Shown here piece after piece: positions 28,201 to 36,204 of a stretch of 64,000 bases of DNA. The notes beneath the pieces were generated by a model. The model was not told the DNA's origin. It searched no databases and was given only the letters and a program-made list of their open reading frames with translations. This stretch comes from Psychrobacillus insolitus (lineage in GTDB: Bacteria; Bacillota; Bacilli; Bacillales_A; Planococcaceae): NCBI RefSeq assembly GCF_003254155.1, contig NZ_QKZI01000001.1:1116001-1180000 (forward strand), in the 5' to 3' direction. Numbering within the stretch: the first letter of the stretch is position 1; each line of letters begins with the position of its first letter. A program made the position numbers and the translations under genes.

Positions 28201-29742
28201 TTATACAGGAAGCACTGGGTGTTTTCGAGGTGCTACTGAAATCTGTTTGTTCTCATAATAGTGAAGGCGCTTCGAAAGTTCGACGCGTAAATCACTTGGA
28301 GACACAATTTCATCAATAATCATCTCTGAAGCCAGTTTATAAATATCAATTTCTTCTTTATATTCCGCATGTTTCTCTTGGACAAATTTTATTCGCTCTT
28401 TTGGATCCTCTATAGCTTCTATCTTATTCGAGTAAACAGCATTAACAGCAGCTTCTGGTCCCATTACAGCAATTTGTGCTGTAGGAAGTGCAATACAAAC
28501 ATCCGGTTCAAATGCTGGTCCAGCCATTGCATACAACCCTGCTCCATATGCTTTGCGTACAATAACCGAAATTTTAGGTACTGTTGCAGAGCTCATTGCC
28601 GCAATTAACTTCGCGCCATGACGAATGATACCTGCCCGTTCAACTTTCGTTCCAATCATAAATCCTGGAACGTCTGCTAAAAATAGTAACGGAATTGAAA
28701 ATGCGTCACAAAGTGAGATGAATTTAGTCGCTTTATCAGCCGAATCCACAAAAAGTACCCCACCTTTTACTTTTGGCTGATTTGCAATTATCCCAACTGC
28801 TTGTCCTTCAATTCGGGCAAATCCCGTTATAAGTTCCGCAGCAAATAATTTTTTTACGTCAAAAAATGACCCTTCATCAATCAAAGCATCTATTGCTTCG
28901 TACATATCAAATGGCGCATTTTGATTTTCAGGAATAATCGCTTCTAACGATCTTCCTTCTTTTATTTGCTTTGGCTCTACTTTATTAGGCTTTTCTGTAT
29001 AGTTTGCAGGGAAATAACCTAAATATTTTTTCGCTTCTGCAATTGCTTCTTCCTCAGAAGTTACTAGAACATCCCCTACACCACTTACTGTACAGTGCAT
29101 ACGTGCTCCACCCATTTCTTCAAGCGTCACTTTTTCTCCAATTACTTTTTCCGCCATTCGTGGAGAACCTAAGTACATAGACGCATTTCCTTCCACCATG
29201 ATTACTACATCACAGAATGCAGGAATATAAGCTCCTCCTGCTGCTGAAGGTCCAAATAACAGGCATATTTGTGGTATAAATCCAGAAAGCCTTACTTGGT
29301 TATGAAAAATTCTTCCTGCACCACGACGATTTGGAAACATATCTAATTGATCGGTAATACGCGCACCAGCTGAGTCTACTAAATATAACATTGGCACTCT
29401 ATTTTTTTCTGCAATTTCTTGAATACGAATTATTTTCTCTACTGTGCGTGAACCCCATGAACCTGCCTTTACAGTAGAGTCATTAGCCATGACACAGACT
29501 GTTTGTCCATTTACTTTACCCGTTGCTGTAACAACACCATCTGCCGGTAAATCACCTGCTTCTACATTTGCAAAACGACCATCTTCTATATATTCCCCGT
29601 CATCAAATAGTAGAGCCAAGCGATCCCGGACAAATAATTTATTTTGCTCATTCATCTTTTCATGATACTTAGCGTGTCCACCCGCAAAAATAGTTGTTAA
29701 CTTTTCTTCTAATCTTTCATTATAGCCCTTTTTTTCTCCCAC
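28201..29742 (-). CDS. Acyl-CoA carboxylase carboxyltransferase subunit (PccB/YngE-like)
   Basis: This 513-residue protein has tandem crotonase-fold carboxyltransferase domains of the propionyl-/methylcrotonyl-CoA carboxylase beta type. Acyl-CoA and biotin-site glycine motifs are visible: VDSAGARITDQLDMFPNRRGAGRIFHNQ and FGPSAAGGAYIPAFCD in the first half, FLADVPGFMIGTKVERAGIIRHGAKLI and RKAYGAGLYAMAGPAFEPD in the second. It would carboxylate a short or branched acyl-CoA. A small biotin carrier gene lies 163 bases upstream on the same strand, but no biotin carboxylase gene is near. The acyl substrate cannot be settled from sequence. GTG start after GGGGGC. Confidence 0.88.
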   Translation of the reverse strand: MGEKKGYNERLEEKLTTIFAGGHAKYHEKMNEQNKLFVRDRLALLFDDGEYIEDGRFANVEAGDLPADGVVTATGKVNGQTVCVMANDSTVKAGSWGSRTVEKIIRIQEIAEKNRVPMLYLVDSAGARITDQLDMFPNRRGAGRIFHNQVRLSGFIPQICLLFGPSAAGGAYIPAFCDVVIMVEGNASMYLGSPRMAEKVIGEKVTLEEMGGARMHCTVSGVGDVLVTSEEEAIAEAKKYLGYFPANYTEKPNKVEPKQIKEGRSLEAIIPENQNAPFDMYEAIDALIDEGSFFDVKKLFAAELITGFARIEGQAVGIIANQPKVKGGVLFVDSADKATKFISLCDAFSIPLLFLADVPGFMIGTKVERAGIIRHGAKLIAAMSSATVPKISVIVRKAYGAGLYAMAGPAFEPDVCIALPTAQIAVMGPEAAVNAVYSNKIEAIEDPKERIKFVQEKHAEYKEEIDIYKLASEMIIDEIVSPSDLRVELSKRLHYYENKQISVAPRKHPVLPV

Positions 29743-29761
29743 TTTGTAAAGCCCCCTTATT

Positions 29762-29818
29762 TAGAAAAGCGCAAGCGCCTATTCCTGCCCCGACAGGCAA
29801 GGCTGCTTGCGCTAGACA
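29762..29818 (+). repeat. Dispersed intergenic repeat, family B, copy 2
   Basis: This short palindromic element has arms AGCGCAAGC and GCTTGCGCT around CCTGCCCCGACAGG. The head matches 10118-10200 (complement). A weaker head-only match (GAGAAAAGCGGAAGCACC) lies at 35981-36000. Confidence 0.7.
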
Positions 29819-29905
29819 GTATTAGAAAAGTGCAACCCCTGTAACCCATATAATTACAAGAAAGATATTTATTAAACTGCTATATATTATTTAATGCATG
29901 TTGTT

Positions 29906-30118
29906 TTATTCAAATGTAAGTAATACATCGCCTTCATTAACAAAATCGCCTTCACCCACAATAATTGTAGCCACTTTCCCTGCTACCTCTGCTTCTACTG
30001 GAATTTCCATTTTCATAGACTCTAGTACAAACACAACCTGTCCGACTACTACTTCTTCCCCCACTACTACGTTTACTGTAAATACTGTACCTGCCATTGT
30101 AGATTTTAAATTTTTCAT
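29906..30118 (-). CDS. Stand-alone biotin carboxyl carrier domain protein
   Basis: At 70 residues this is a single biotinyl/lipoyl attachment domain. The biotinylation motif ESMKMEIP contains the acceptor Lys (residue 36). The two-fold beta layout is visible (STMAGTVFTVNVVVGEEV and AEVAGKVATIIVGEGDFV). It resembles B. subtilis YngHB, the carrier of an acyl-CoA carboxylase. It is probably the partner of the carboxyltransferase downstream. ATG preceded by AAAGGGAGG. Confidence 0.88.
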   Translation of the reverse strand: MKNLKSTMAGTVFTVNVVVGEEVVVGQVVFVLESMKMEIPVEAEVAGKVATIIVGEGDFVNEGDVLLTFE

Positions 30119-30283
30119 TTTATAACTTCCTCCCTTTGTTTAATCATCCATTCCCCTAAACGGATTTAGAAAACACTCCACTAGTAATACTTATCTACCA
30201 AATTGATAGAATAGTGGAATATTTGTTTTCACATCTCTTATTTTAGCAGATGTACATACTTTTTGTGTGAAAAATTTAATGGA

Positions 30284-30524
30284 CAGTCGCGAGCTATAAA
30301 ATTACAGAAAGGACGAGAAGGTGACTTAGTCGCTAACTCAAATGTTTACTGCTTATTTTAATAAGATGACAAAAAATAACAATAGCAGAGAAAGTGAAGC
30401 AATCGCTTTCTCTGCTATTGTTATTTTTTGTTTTAAGTAGAAGCTAAGAACCCGCCCAAAGTAATCTAGAAATATCATACAACCTGTGTTCCAAGTCAAT
30501 AAAATTCTTTTACTTTCTTATTTA
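30284..30524. repeat. Dispersed hairpin element, family C, copy 1
   Basis: The intergenic region between the biotin carrier and rsfA (30119-30553) contains a perfect 25-base inverted repeat (30370-30394 with 30406-30430, loop of 11). The flanks resemble copies at 36.3 and 48.8 kb: GGACAGT and GTGACTTAGTCGC to the left, and ACAACCTGTGTTCC...AAATTCTTTTACTTTCTTATT to the right. No gene was found in this 435-base stretch. Confidence 0.75.
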
Positions 30525-30530
30525 ATCAAA

Positions 30531-30552
30531 GAACCTCTTTCACAAGAGGTTC
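30531..30552 (-). terminator. Weak terminator-like hairpin after rsfA
   Basis: GAACCTCT and AGAGGTTC pair around a short loop at the stop codon of the rsfA-like gene. The T tail is poor (TTTG), so termination is uncertain. Confidence 0.5.
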
Positions 30553-30553
30553 G

Positions 30554-30940
30554 CTAAGATCTTTTCCCTATATATGTCATGCCTTGTTTCAACCAGTTTT
30601 CAAGTAATTCATACTCTTTTTTTAAAGACATATGGGCCTTCAAAATTTCTTCATAGGATTGTTTCATCTCATCATAACTATTCATTGCTAACTGCAAATG
30701 ATTTTGCAAGGACGTTGAATCCGGCACTTCCCTTGGATAAACTTCTTTTGGAACTAAAGTAGGACGCAGGTTTTTATTCCACCGAAAAGCACAAGCTTGT
30801 TTAGATCTTCCTAATAGAACGCTAGCTTCTTGAAAAGCGGACAGCTGAGTATGCCCTTGCTCTATTTTTTTCAAAACTAACTCTTTTAAAAGATTATCTT
30901 CTTCCGAAGACCAACTATCCTTTCTAATTTTCACCGTCAA
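30554..30940 (-). CDS. RsfA-family (Myb/SANT-like) sporulation regulator
   Basis: This protein of about 128 residues has an N-terminal Myb/SANT-like DNA-binding segment (KDSWSSEEDNLLKELVLKKIEQGHTQLSAFQEASVLLGRSKQACAFRWN). The rest is a coiled coil (about 85-125), as in RsfA/YlbO proteins that act in the prespore. It occupies the ylbO position beside rpmF. The TTG at 30938-30940 is preferred because GGGTGAG lies just upstream; other GTG starts at 30958 and 30934 are possible. Targets are not evident. Confidence 0.82.
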   Translation of the reverse strand: MTVKIRKDSWSSEEDNLLKELVLKKIEQGHTQLSAFQEASVLLGRSKQACAFRWNKNLRPTLVPKEVYPREVPDSTSLQNHLQLAMNSYDEMKQSYEEILKAHMSLKKEYELLENWLKQGMTYIGKRS

Positions 30941-31002
30941 TTCTCTCACCCTTTGCACTTTTTTATACTATATGCAAAAGGAATAAAAATAGACTCTAAA
31001 AA

Positions 31003-31764
31003 CTACTTCTTTTTCGATAAAAAGGAATCTACAGCTTCATGATGTGCATCTTGTGCCCACAATACAGAACAAGTTGCCACTTCATCCATAATTCGATCAT
31101 ATAACCTTGTTTGTTCCCACTTTCGAATAGCCTGAAGTTTATAAGCCTTAAGAACATTTACATGAGGAATTATCATCTTCTCCGCAAACTGGTTTACTGC
31201 ACTTAACTTATCCCCTTCATAAATCTCGGTAGCCCATCCAATCGACATTAACCGATCTGTGGAATAAGGAACAGCTTCTGTTAACATTTGTAAAATATAA
31301 TCATGTCTCATGCCTTTTTCAAAAAGGTAGGTACCCCCACCCCAACCAGATGTTATTCCTAATGTCCCTTGGATAAAACCACATTTAGCATCCTTCTTCA
31401 CTAAACGAAAATCGCAAAGCGTCGCAATTTCACAACCACCCCCTACTGCCGTACCATTTACAAGCGCAATTGTCGGTACTGGTAAAGTAGCTAATTCATA
31501 CAAAATCTTTGCCGTTTCACTTAACATACCATATGACTCTTCTTCTGTTTTTAACTTGTGAAAAACGGCCAAATCACCGCCAGAACAAAATGTTTTTTCA
31601 CCCGCTCCAGTAATTACAACTAACTTAATCTCTTCGTTTGTTTTTACATTATTTATTAATTGTTTAAACCCTTCCATCACATCTCCATTTATGGCATTGT
31701 GAATAGCAGGTCTATTAATTTCAAAAATTAACATTTCTTTTTTGATTTCGATTGAATATGTCAA
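31003..31764 (-). CDS. Crotonase-fold protein, enoyl-CoA hydratase/isomerase family
   Basis: This 253-residue protein has the crotonase fold. The oxyanion-hole region is FCSGGDLA (60-66) and AVGGGCEIATLCD (106-118). Of the two acid residues used by true hydratases, the first is present (Glu112 in GGGCE). The second position, 20 residues on, is Gln132 in FIQGTLGITSGWGGG. Loss of that Glu is typical of crotonase relatives that decarboxylate, isomerise or hydrolyse rather than hydrate; the SGWGGG block recalls ethylmalonyl-CoA-decarboxylase-like members. The TTG start follows GGGGTGG. The reaction remains unassigned. Confidence 0.85.
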   Translation of the reverse strand: MTYSIEIKKEMLIFEINRPAIHNAINGDVMEGFKQLINNVKTNEEIKLVVITGAGEKTFCSGGDLAVFHKLKTEEESYGMLSETAKILYELATLPVPTIALVNGTAVGGGCEIATLCDFRLVKKDAKCGFIQGTLGITSGWGGGTYLFEKGMRHDYILQMLTEAVPYSTDRLMSIGWATEIYEGDKLSAVNQFAEKMIIPHVNVLKAYKLQAIRKWEQTRLYDRIMDEVATCSVLWAQDAHHEAVDSFLSKKK

Positions 31765-31793
31765 TAAAATCCACCCCTTTAAAAATATGTAGA

Positions 31794-31833
31794 GAAAAAG
31801 ACTACCAAAGAGCCATGGTCTCTTTGATAGTCT
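31794..31833 (-). terminator. Terminator after rpmF
   Basis: The 13-base arms GACTACCAAAGAG and CTCTTTGATAGTC (one mismatch) are followed by TTTTTCTC on the minus strand. Confidence 0.8.
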
Positions 31834-31855
31834 TCTATATAGAACAAATACTGAA

Positions 31856-32029
31856 TTATTTGCTCAATACTTCTTTCCCTTTGTATTGACCGCAAGATTT
31901 ACAAATACGGTGAGCCAATTTCATTTCACCACAGTTTGGACAAGCGACCATTCCAGGTACTGATAACTTGAAATGTGTACGACGCTTTCTTTTTGCAGTT
32001 TTAGAAGTTCTTCTAGCTGGTACTGCCAT
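31856..32029 (-). CDS. rpmF: 50S ribosomal protein L32, zinc-binding form
   Basis: This 57-residue protein starts [19 protein letters not shown], the standard L32 N-terminus. Four cysteines in [18 protein letters not shown] form a zinc ribbon, so this is the zinc-dependent (C+) type. The ATG at 32027-32029 has AAGGAGGTG six bases upstream; an in-frame ATG three codons earlier falls inside that ribosome site. It forms an operon with ylbN. Confidence 0.97.
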   Translation of the reverse strand: MAVPARRTSKTAKRKRRTHFKLSVPGMVACPNCGEMKLAHRICKSCGQYKGKEVLSK

Positions 32030-32053
32030 CGGTGGCACCTCCTTACAGATCTA

Positions 32054-32587
32054 TTATTCGTCTGTTCGATCAAAATACTTAGCTAAATTAGCAAGTCTTG
32101 GATCTAATTTTGGTTCGTCATTTTTTTGCTTATCAGTTAGTTCTTCATCTGTTGTGTAAGACCAGTCTTTTCCACCTTCATGTCTAAACTGGTCGGAACC
32201 TTCTTTAAACACTTGCAATGGAATTTCTAGGAGAACAAGTTCTTCTAGTACTGGGTCAACATGAACTACATCGCCTTCGACAATATGAAAATTATCATAT
32301 CCGTCAGCAGATGCGTTTTCAGACCAGCTGAAAATTTCATCAGATTGAATCTCAAACGGATACTCTACATCATCCCACGTGCGAGCACATGGTAAGATCA
32401 AAGTACCTGACAGCTCAAAACGACAAGTAATTTGTGCAGCACCAAAAGTACAGTGCGCTTTTACATGAACGGGTGAAATATCACGAACGTCCGGGTTTCG
32501 TTTGATCATATTATTTAGATTAACGAATTCATCTACAATCATCCCGTCGTGGCGATACTTAGCGAATTGATGAATTGCCCATTTCAT
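32054..32587 (-). CDS. ylbN: DUF177/YceD-family protein YlbN
   Basis: This 177-residue protein belongs to the YceD family, which almost always precedes rpmF. Conserved blocks are HCTFGAAQITCRFELSGTLILPCARTWDDVEYPFE and the acidic tail KNDEPKLDPRLANLAKYF. In other bacteria YceD proteins are linked to 23S rRNA or ribosome assembly. A consensus promoter lies upstream. Confidence 0.92.
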   Translation of the reverse strand: MKWAIHQFAKYRHDGMIVDEFVNLNNMIKRNPDVRDISPVHVKAHCTFGAAQITCRFELSGTLILPCARTWDDVEYPFEIQSDEIFSWSENASADGYDNFHIVEGDVVHVDPVLEELVLLEIPLQVFKEGSDQFRHEGGKDWSYTTDEELTDKQKNDEPKLDPRLANLAKYFDRTDE

Positions 32588-32616
32588 ACGATTATCACCT
32601 CAAGACAACAAAGTTG

Positions 32617-32645
32617 ATTATATAATGACTGAAATTAGATGTCAA
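32617..32645 (-). promoter_or_regulatory. Consensus sigma-A promoter of ylbN-rpmF
   Basis: TTGACA (32640-32645) and TATAAT (32617-32622) on the minus strand are spaced by 17 bases, a perfect match in both hexamers. Confidence 0.9.
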
Positions 32646-32654
32646 GATAATTTC

Positions 32655-32683
32655 TTGTCACTAGATTATTTTAACACTATACT
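32655..32683 (+). promoter_or_regulatory. Sigma-A promoter of tmcAL
   Basis: TTGTCA (32655-32660) and TATACT (32678-32683) are spaced by 17 bases, about 28 bases upstream of the tmcAL start. It is divergent from the ylbN promoter; the two -35 hexamers are only nine bases apart. Confidence 0.8.
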
Positions 32684-32711
32684 CACATAAGAGAAAGGAT
32701 TTGATTTCAAT

Positions 32712-33923
32712 ATGAAAGCCACAGGAATTGTCGTAGAATACAATCCATTTCATAACGGACATCTTCATCACCTTAATCAATCACGCCAAAAAACAAATTG
32801 TGAAGTAGTCATTGCAGTAATGTCTGGAAATTTTCTCCAACGAGGAGAACCAGCACTTGTCGATAAATGGTCTAGAACGAAAATGGCACTAAAAGCTGGA
32901 GTTGATATAGTAATTGAGTTACCTTATGCCTTTGCAACGGCTCAGGCTACTGATTTCGCCAAAGGAGCTATTTTATTACTAGATGCGATGAAATGTGAGT
33001 CATTTTGTTTCGGTAGCGAAGAGGGCACTTTAAACGCCTTTCAACACACCTATAGTCTATTATCGTCCAAAAAGGAAGAATATAATACAGCTATTTCAAA
33101 TTTTATGAAACAAGGAGTTAGTTATCCTAAAGCTTTGAATGAAGCATATAAACTTGTTTCTCTGGAGTCTACCCAACCACTTCTTGACTTAACCCAACCA
33201 AATAATATATTAGGGTATCATTACTTAGAAGCCACTAAACTATTTAATACTTCCATCCAACCTGAAACGATTCAGCGAATAGTGGCAAACTACCATGAGG
33301 ATGCACAAGTAGATGAAACCATTGCAAGCGCAACAGGTATCCGAAAATTAATATTGGATAACCAACATCTAGAGGAAGTTCAGAAATTCTTACCAGAATC
33401 AAGTTTTCAACAGTTAACAGAATGGACTAATACTCACCACACCTTTGGAAGCTGGGACCGATTTTGGCCGCTTCTTCGATTTACAATTTTAAGACATTCG
33501 AAAGAACAGCTAGCTAATTATGCGGAAGTTACTGAAGGCATGGAAAATGCCATTTGGAATGCGGCAGTTAAATGTGAACAATTTGAGACTTTTATGCATA
33601 CTATTAAATCTAAACGGTATACATGGACACGTATTCAAAGAATGCTCACTCATATTTTCACAGGATTTACATGGGAACAATTAGCGGAAGTCAATTTCCC
33701 GACTTATTTACGACCTTTAGGAATGAGTAAAAATGGACAAACTTATTTAAATTCCATAAAAAAAGACTTGCAGCTCCCTTTAGTTAGTAGAGTAGCTGCA
33801 AGTAAAGATCCTTTACTTCAAATGGACATTAAAGCAGCTAATTTATATTATGCTGGTTTACAATCCACTATTAGTCATCAAATGATTGGAAGTGACTATA
33901 GCACCAAACCAATCATTTATTAA
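32712..33923 (+). CDS. tmcAL: tRNA(Met) cytidine acetate ligase TmcAL
   Basis: This 403-residue nucleotidyltransferase-fold enzyme (YlbM) makes N4-acetylcytidine at the wobble base of elongator tRNA-Met from acetate and ATP. The adenylyltransferase motif GIVVEYNPFHNGHLHHL is at residues 5-21, with VIAVMSGNFLQRGEPALVDKW and ELPYAFATAQATDFAKGAI following. The length agrees with the family. It is transcribed divergently from ylbN and ends only four bases from the convergent ylbL stop, so terminator space is minimal. Confidence 0.95.
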   Translation: MKATGIVVEYNPFHNGHLHHLNQSRQKTNCEVVIAVMSGNFLQRGEPALVDKWSRTKMALKAGVDIVIELPYAFATAQATDFAKGAILLLDAMKCESFCFGSEEGTLNAFQHTYSLLSSKKEEYNTAISNFMKQGVSYPKALNEAYKLVSLESTQPLLDLTQPNNILGYHYLEATKLFNTSIQPETIQRIVANYHEDAQVDETIASATGIRKLILDNQHLEEVQKFLPESSFQQLTEWTNTHHTFGSWDRFWPLLRFTILRHSKEQLANYAEVTEGMENAIWNAAVKCEQFETFMHTIKSKRYTWTRIQRMLTHIFTGFTWEQLAEVNFPTYLRPLGMSKNGQTYLNSIKKDLQLPLVSRVAASKDPLLQMDIKAANLYYAGLQSTISHQMIGSDYSTKPIIY

Positions 33924-33927
33924 TTAA

Positions 33928-34980
33928 TTATTTAGTTGTTTTCGGTTCTAATTGTTCTAAATACGCAAGTGCATCATCTATCGTTTTAACAGGCACAATT
34001 TTCATTGATGTGCCTATTTTTTTTGCAGATTTTAATGCTTCTTCATAATTTGATGTAAGACCTGGATTATTCGCTAATATTGCAGAATCAATTTCATCAT
34101 CTGGAGCAAACATAAAATCCATTTCTTCTCGGTCAGCGGCAATTACTTTTAAGTCAATTCCACCTATACGGCCTACCGTTCCATCTGATTCTATTCCTCC
34201 AGTGCCTGCAATATGATAGCCTTTCGAAATATCCTCTGGTAATAATTGGTTTAAGATTTCTAATGTGAACATGAGTCCAGCTGATGGCCCACCTATTTCT
34301 TCGGAATTTATATGTACTACTGGCGAAGTTTCAACGATTTTATCTTGCGTATAAGAAATCCCTATTCCAGGTTTATCCAAGACTCCAGGAACCGTTTTTA
34401 ACGTAACTTCCTTTTCAAATTCCTTTTCATCTCTTTCAATTGTTAGTTGAATGATGTCCCCTTCCTTTTTATCACTTAAATAAGTTTTAATCTTTTCTTC
34501 TGTCAAATCATTTAACTTATCCATTGTTACTAGCTTATCTCCTGCTTCTAAAACACCATCTGCAGCACTATCTTCCACAACATTAAAAATAAATATCCCT
34601 TGATTGATTACTTCATAAGGCAAATTTGCACGATTGAACGCTACGGTTATAGCATTAAATTGCGAAGTAGACATAAGCTTTAATTGACGAACATTATATT
34701 CTTTTTCATCTTCATCTTCATTTCTAATCTCGTTAGCTTCGTAAATTTTTTGATTGTTTACCATTTTCGCGTATGCATATGTAAGAGGAGTTGCTTTTGC
34801 CAATGCAATAGTTAGTAAACTCATAGTTCCTTCATCATTTTCGTCTCCACCATCCACATCTACAAATGGAGTTAGTTCATAAGCTCCTCCTGGTTTGGAA
34901 ATATAAGATTCCATTGGATAAAAGCTTAAAGCAGCAATTAGTACCAATAGAAATACAAGGATTGACTTTCTATTCTTCAT
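33928..34980 (-). CDS. ylbL: SepM/YlbL-family PDZ and Lon-type serine protease
   Basis: This 350-residue membrane-anchored protease has an N-terminal membrane segment (about 5-23), then a PDZ domain around 105-190 (VVEDSAADGVLEAGDKLVTMDK). A Lon S16 catalytic domain follows (GGPSAGLMFTLEIL with the catalytic Ser; GGIDLKVIAADREEMDF with the catalytic Lys). Relatives process a pheromone in streptococci and join DNA-damage checkpoint recovery in B. subtilis. The ATG at 34978-34980 is preferred since GGAGGAAG precedes it; a frame 13 codons longer lacks such a site. Confidence 0.92.
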   Translation of the reverse strand: MKNRKSILVFLLVLIAALSFYPMESYISKPGGAYELTPFVDVDGGDENDEGTMSLLTIALAKATPLTYAYAKMVNNQKIYEANEIRNEDEDEKEYNVRQLKLMSTSQFNAITVAFNRANLPYEVINQGIFIFNVVEDSAADGVLEAGDKLVTMDKLNDLTEEKIKTYLSDKKEGDIIQLTIERDEKEFEKEVTLKTVPGVLDKPGIGISYTQDKIVETSPVVHINSEEIGGPSAGLMFTLEILNQLLPEDISKGYHIAGTGGIESDGTVGRIGGIDLKVIAADREEMDFMFAPDDEIDSAILANNPGLTSNYEEALKSAKKIGTSMKIVPVKTIDDALAYLEQLEPKTTK

Positions 34981-35101
34981 AAATTCTTCCTCCATTTCAT
35001 GTATTTCTGTATGAAGCATATACTTTTCTATTCGGTAAAAATTAGTTTAACACTCCGTTATTTTTCTGACAAAACTAATGACATAAAAAGGATGAAGTAG
35101 G

Positions 35102-35977
35102 TTGCATAAAATTGTTACAGTAGCAAGTTGGGCACTAATTGTACTACTTTTTTTACAACCAGGTACAGCACACAGAGGTGCAATGGAAGGTATGCGTATT
35201 TTCACTACTGCTCTTCTCCCATACTTGCTTCCCTATTTAGTAATTACCCAGTTATTTATACGAACACAAAAAACTTTTTTAAAAAGTAATAATAAACTTA
35301 AATTATATGCGAATATCTATCTTTTAAGCACTCTAGGAGGCTTTCCTGGAGGAGCGGCCATTATTTCCTCTCTAAAAGAAATAGGTAGCTTAAATGCCCG
35401 TAATGCTAGTTGGTTGCTAGCGATTTGTCACGCACCTAGTCCGATGTTTGTCATTGGATTTGTTGGAATTGAAATTTTTCATGCTGAAGTTGCAGGTTTG
35501 AAATTATTAGTCATCATTCACGTCTTTAATATTATATTTCTTTTATTGTTCATCTTATTTTCGGATCCAATTCAGATGAATCAAAATCAAGTGAAATTAT
35601 CTACTTCTCCTTTTCAAGAAAGTATTAAGGAAACTTCTCAAATTCTTTTACTTATCGGAACTACCGTTGTTTTTTTCACGACAATTAGTATTATCGTGTT
35701 TGAATCGGTTAAAGAAATCTATCCTAGCATTTCTCCTCTGTTATTAGTTTTTATCGCTTCCTTTTTTGAAATGACAGGAGGCATTAGTCTAGCTGGAGAT
35801 ATATTATCTGGTCAATCACTGTTACCAGTAATCATTTCATTAATCGTCGCTTTCAGTGGAATTAGCATTCACATGCAAATCATTATTCTTGCCCAAAAAG
35901 CAAAAATCTCTATCCGACCATATATCCTCTTTCGTTTTTTACACATGCTCATTATCCCGCTTTTCTTTTTGTTTTAG
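35102..35977 (+). CDS. ylbJ: Sporulation integral membrane protein YlbJ-like (gate-domain transporter)
   Basis: This 291-residue polytopic protein (seven to eight hydrophobic segments) has the TLGGFPGGAAIISSLKEIGSLNARNASWLLAICHAPSPMFVIGFVG block typical of YlbJ/nucleoside-recognition (Gate) proteins. In B. subtilis YlbJ (SpoVV) is a sigma-E-dependent protein needed for dipicolinic acid passage into the spore. This copy is about 110 residues shorter than B. subtilis YlbJ (about 408), so part of the gate repeat is missing or divergent. The gene lies in the usual ylbL-ylbJ-coaD order. The start is TTG. Confidence 0.82.
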   Translation: MHKIVTVASWALIVLLFLQPGTAHRGAMEGMRIFTTALLPYLLPYLVITQLFIRTQKTFLKSNNKLKLYANIYLLSTLGGFPGGAAIISSLKEIGSLNARNASWLLAICHAPSPMFVIGFVGIEIFHAEVAGLKLLVIIHVFNIIFLLLFILFSDPIQMNQNQVKLSTSPFQESIKETSQILLLIGTTVVFFTTISIIVFESVKEIYPSISPLLLVFIASFFEMTGGISLAGDILSGQSLLPVIISLIVAFSGISIHMQIIILAQKAKISIRPYILFRFLHMLIIPLFFLF

Positions 35978-36204
35978 ACAATGAGAAAAGCGGAAGCACC
36001 ATTTTGCCACAGGGACTTTGCCGATTTAATTTTCTAATCATGATTTATAAAATTTAGCAAAATGACTACACGACTTATCCGAAAATAAGTGCCAAAAGAG
36101 ACTTTTCTACTGTTTTTGTACTTATTTTAAAATATGTCGTATGTGAGGTTTGGGCATTTTTGAGGTTTGGAAGTATTTTTTTGATAGGTTCGTTTGAGGA
36201 GTGC

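Noticed and set aside
30370-30430. Long hairpins (30.4, 36.3, 48.8 kb) as CRISPR repeats or tRNA-like genes
   Set aside because: Each locus has a single hairpin with no spacer array; they do not form a cloverleaf or end in CCA.
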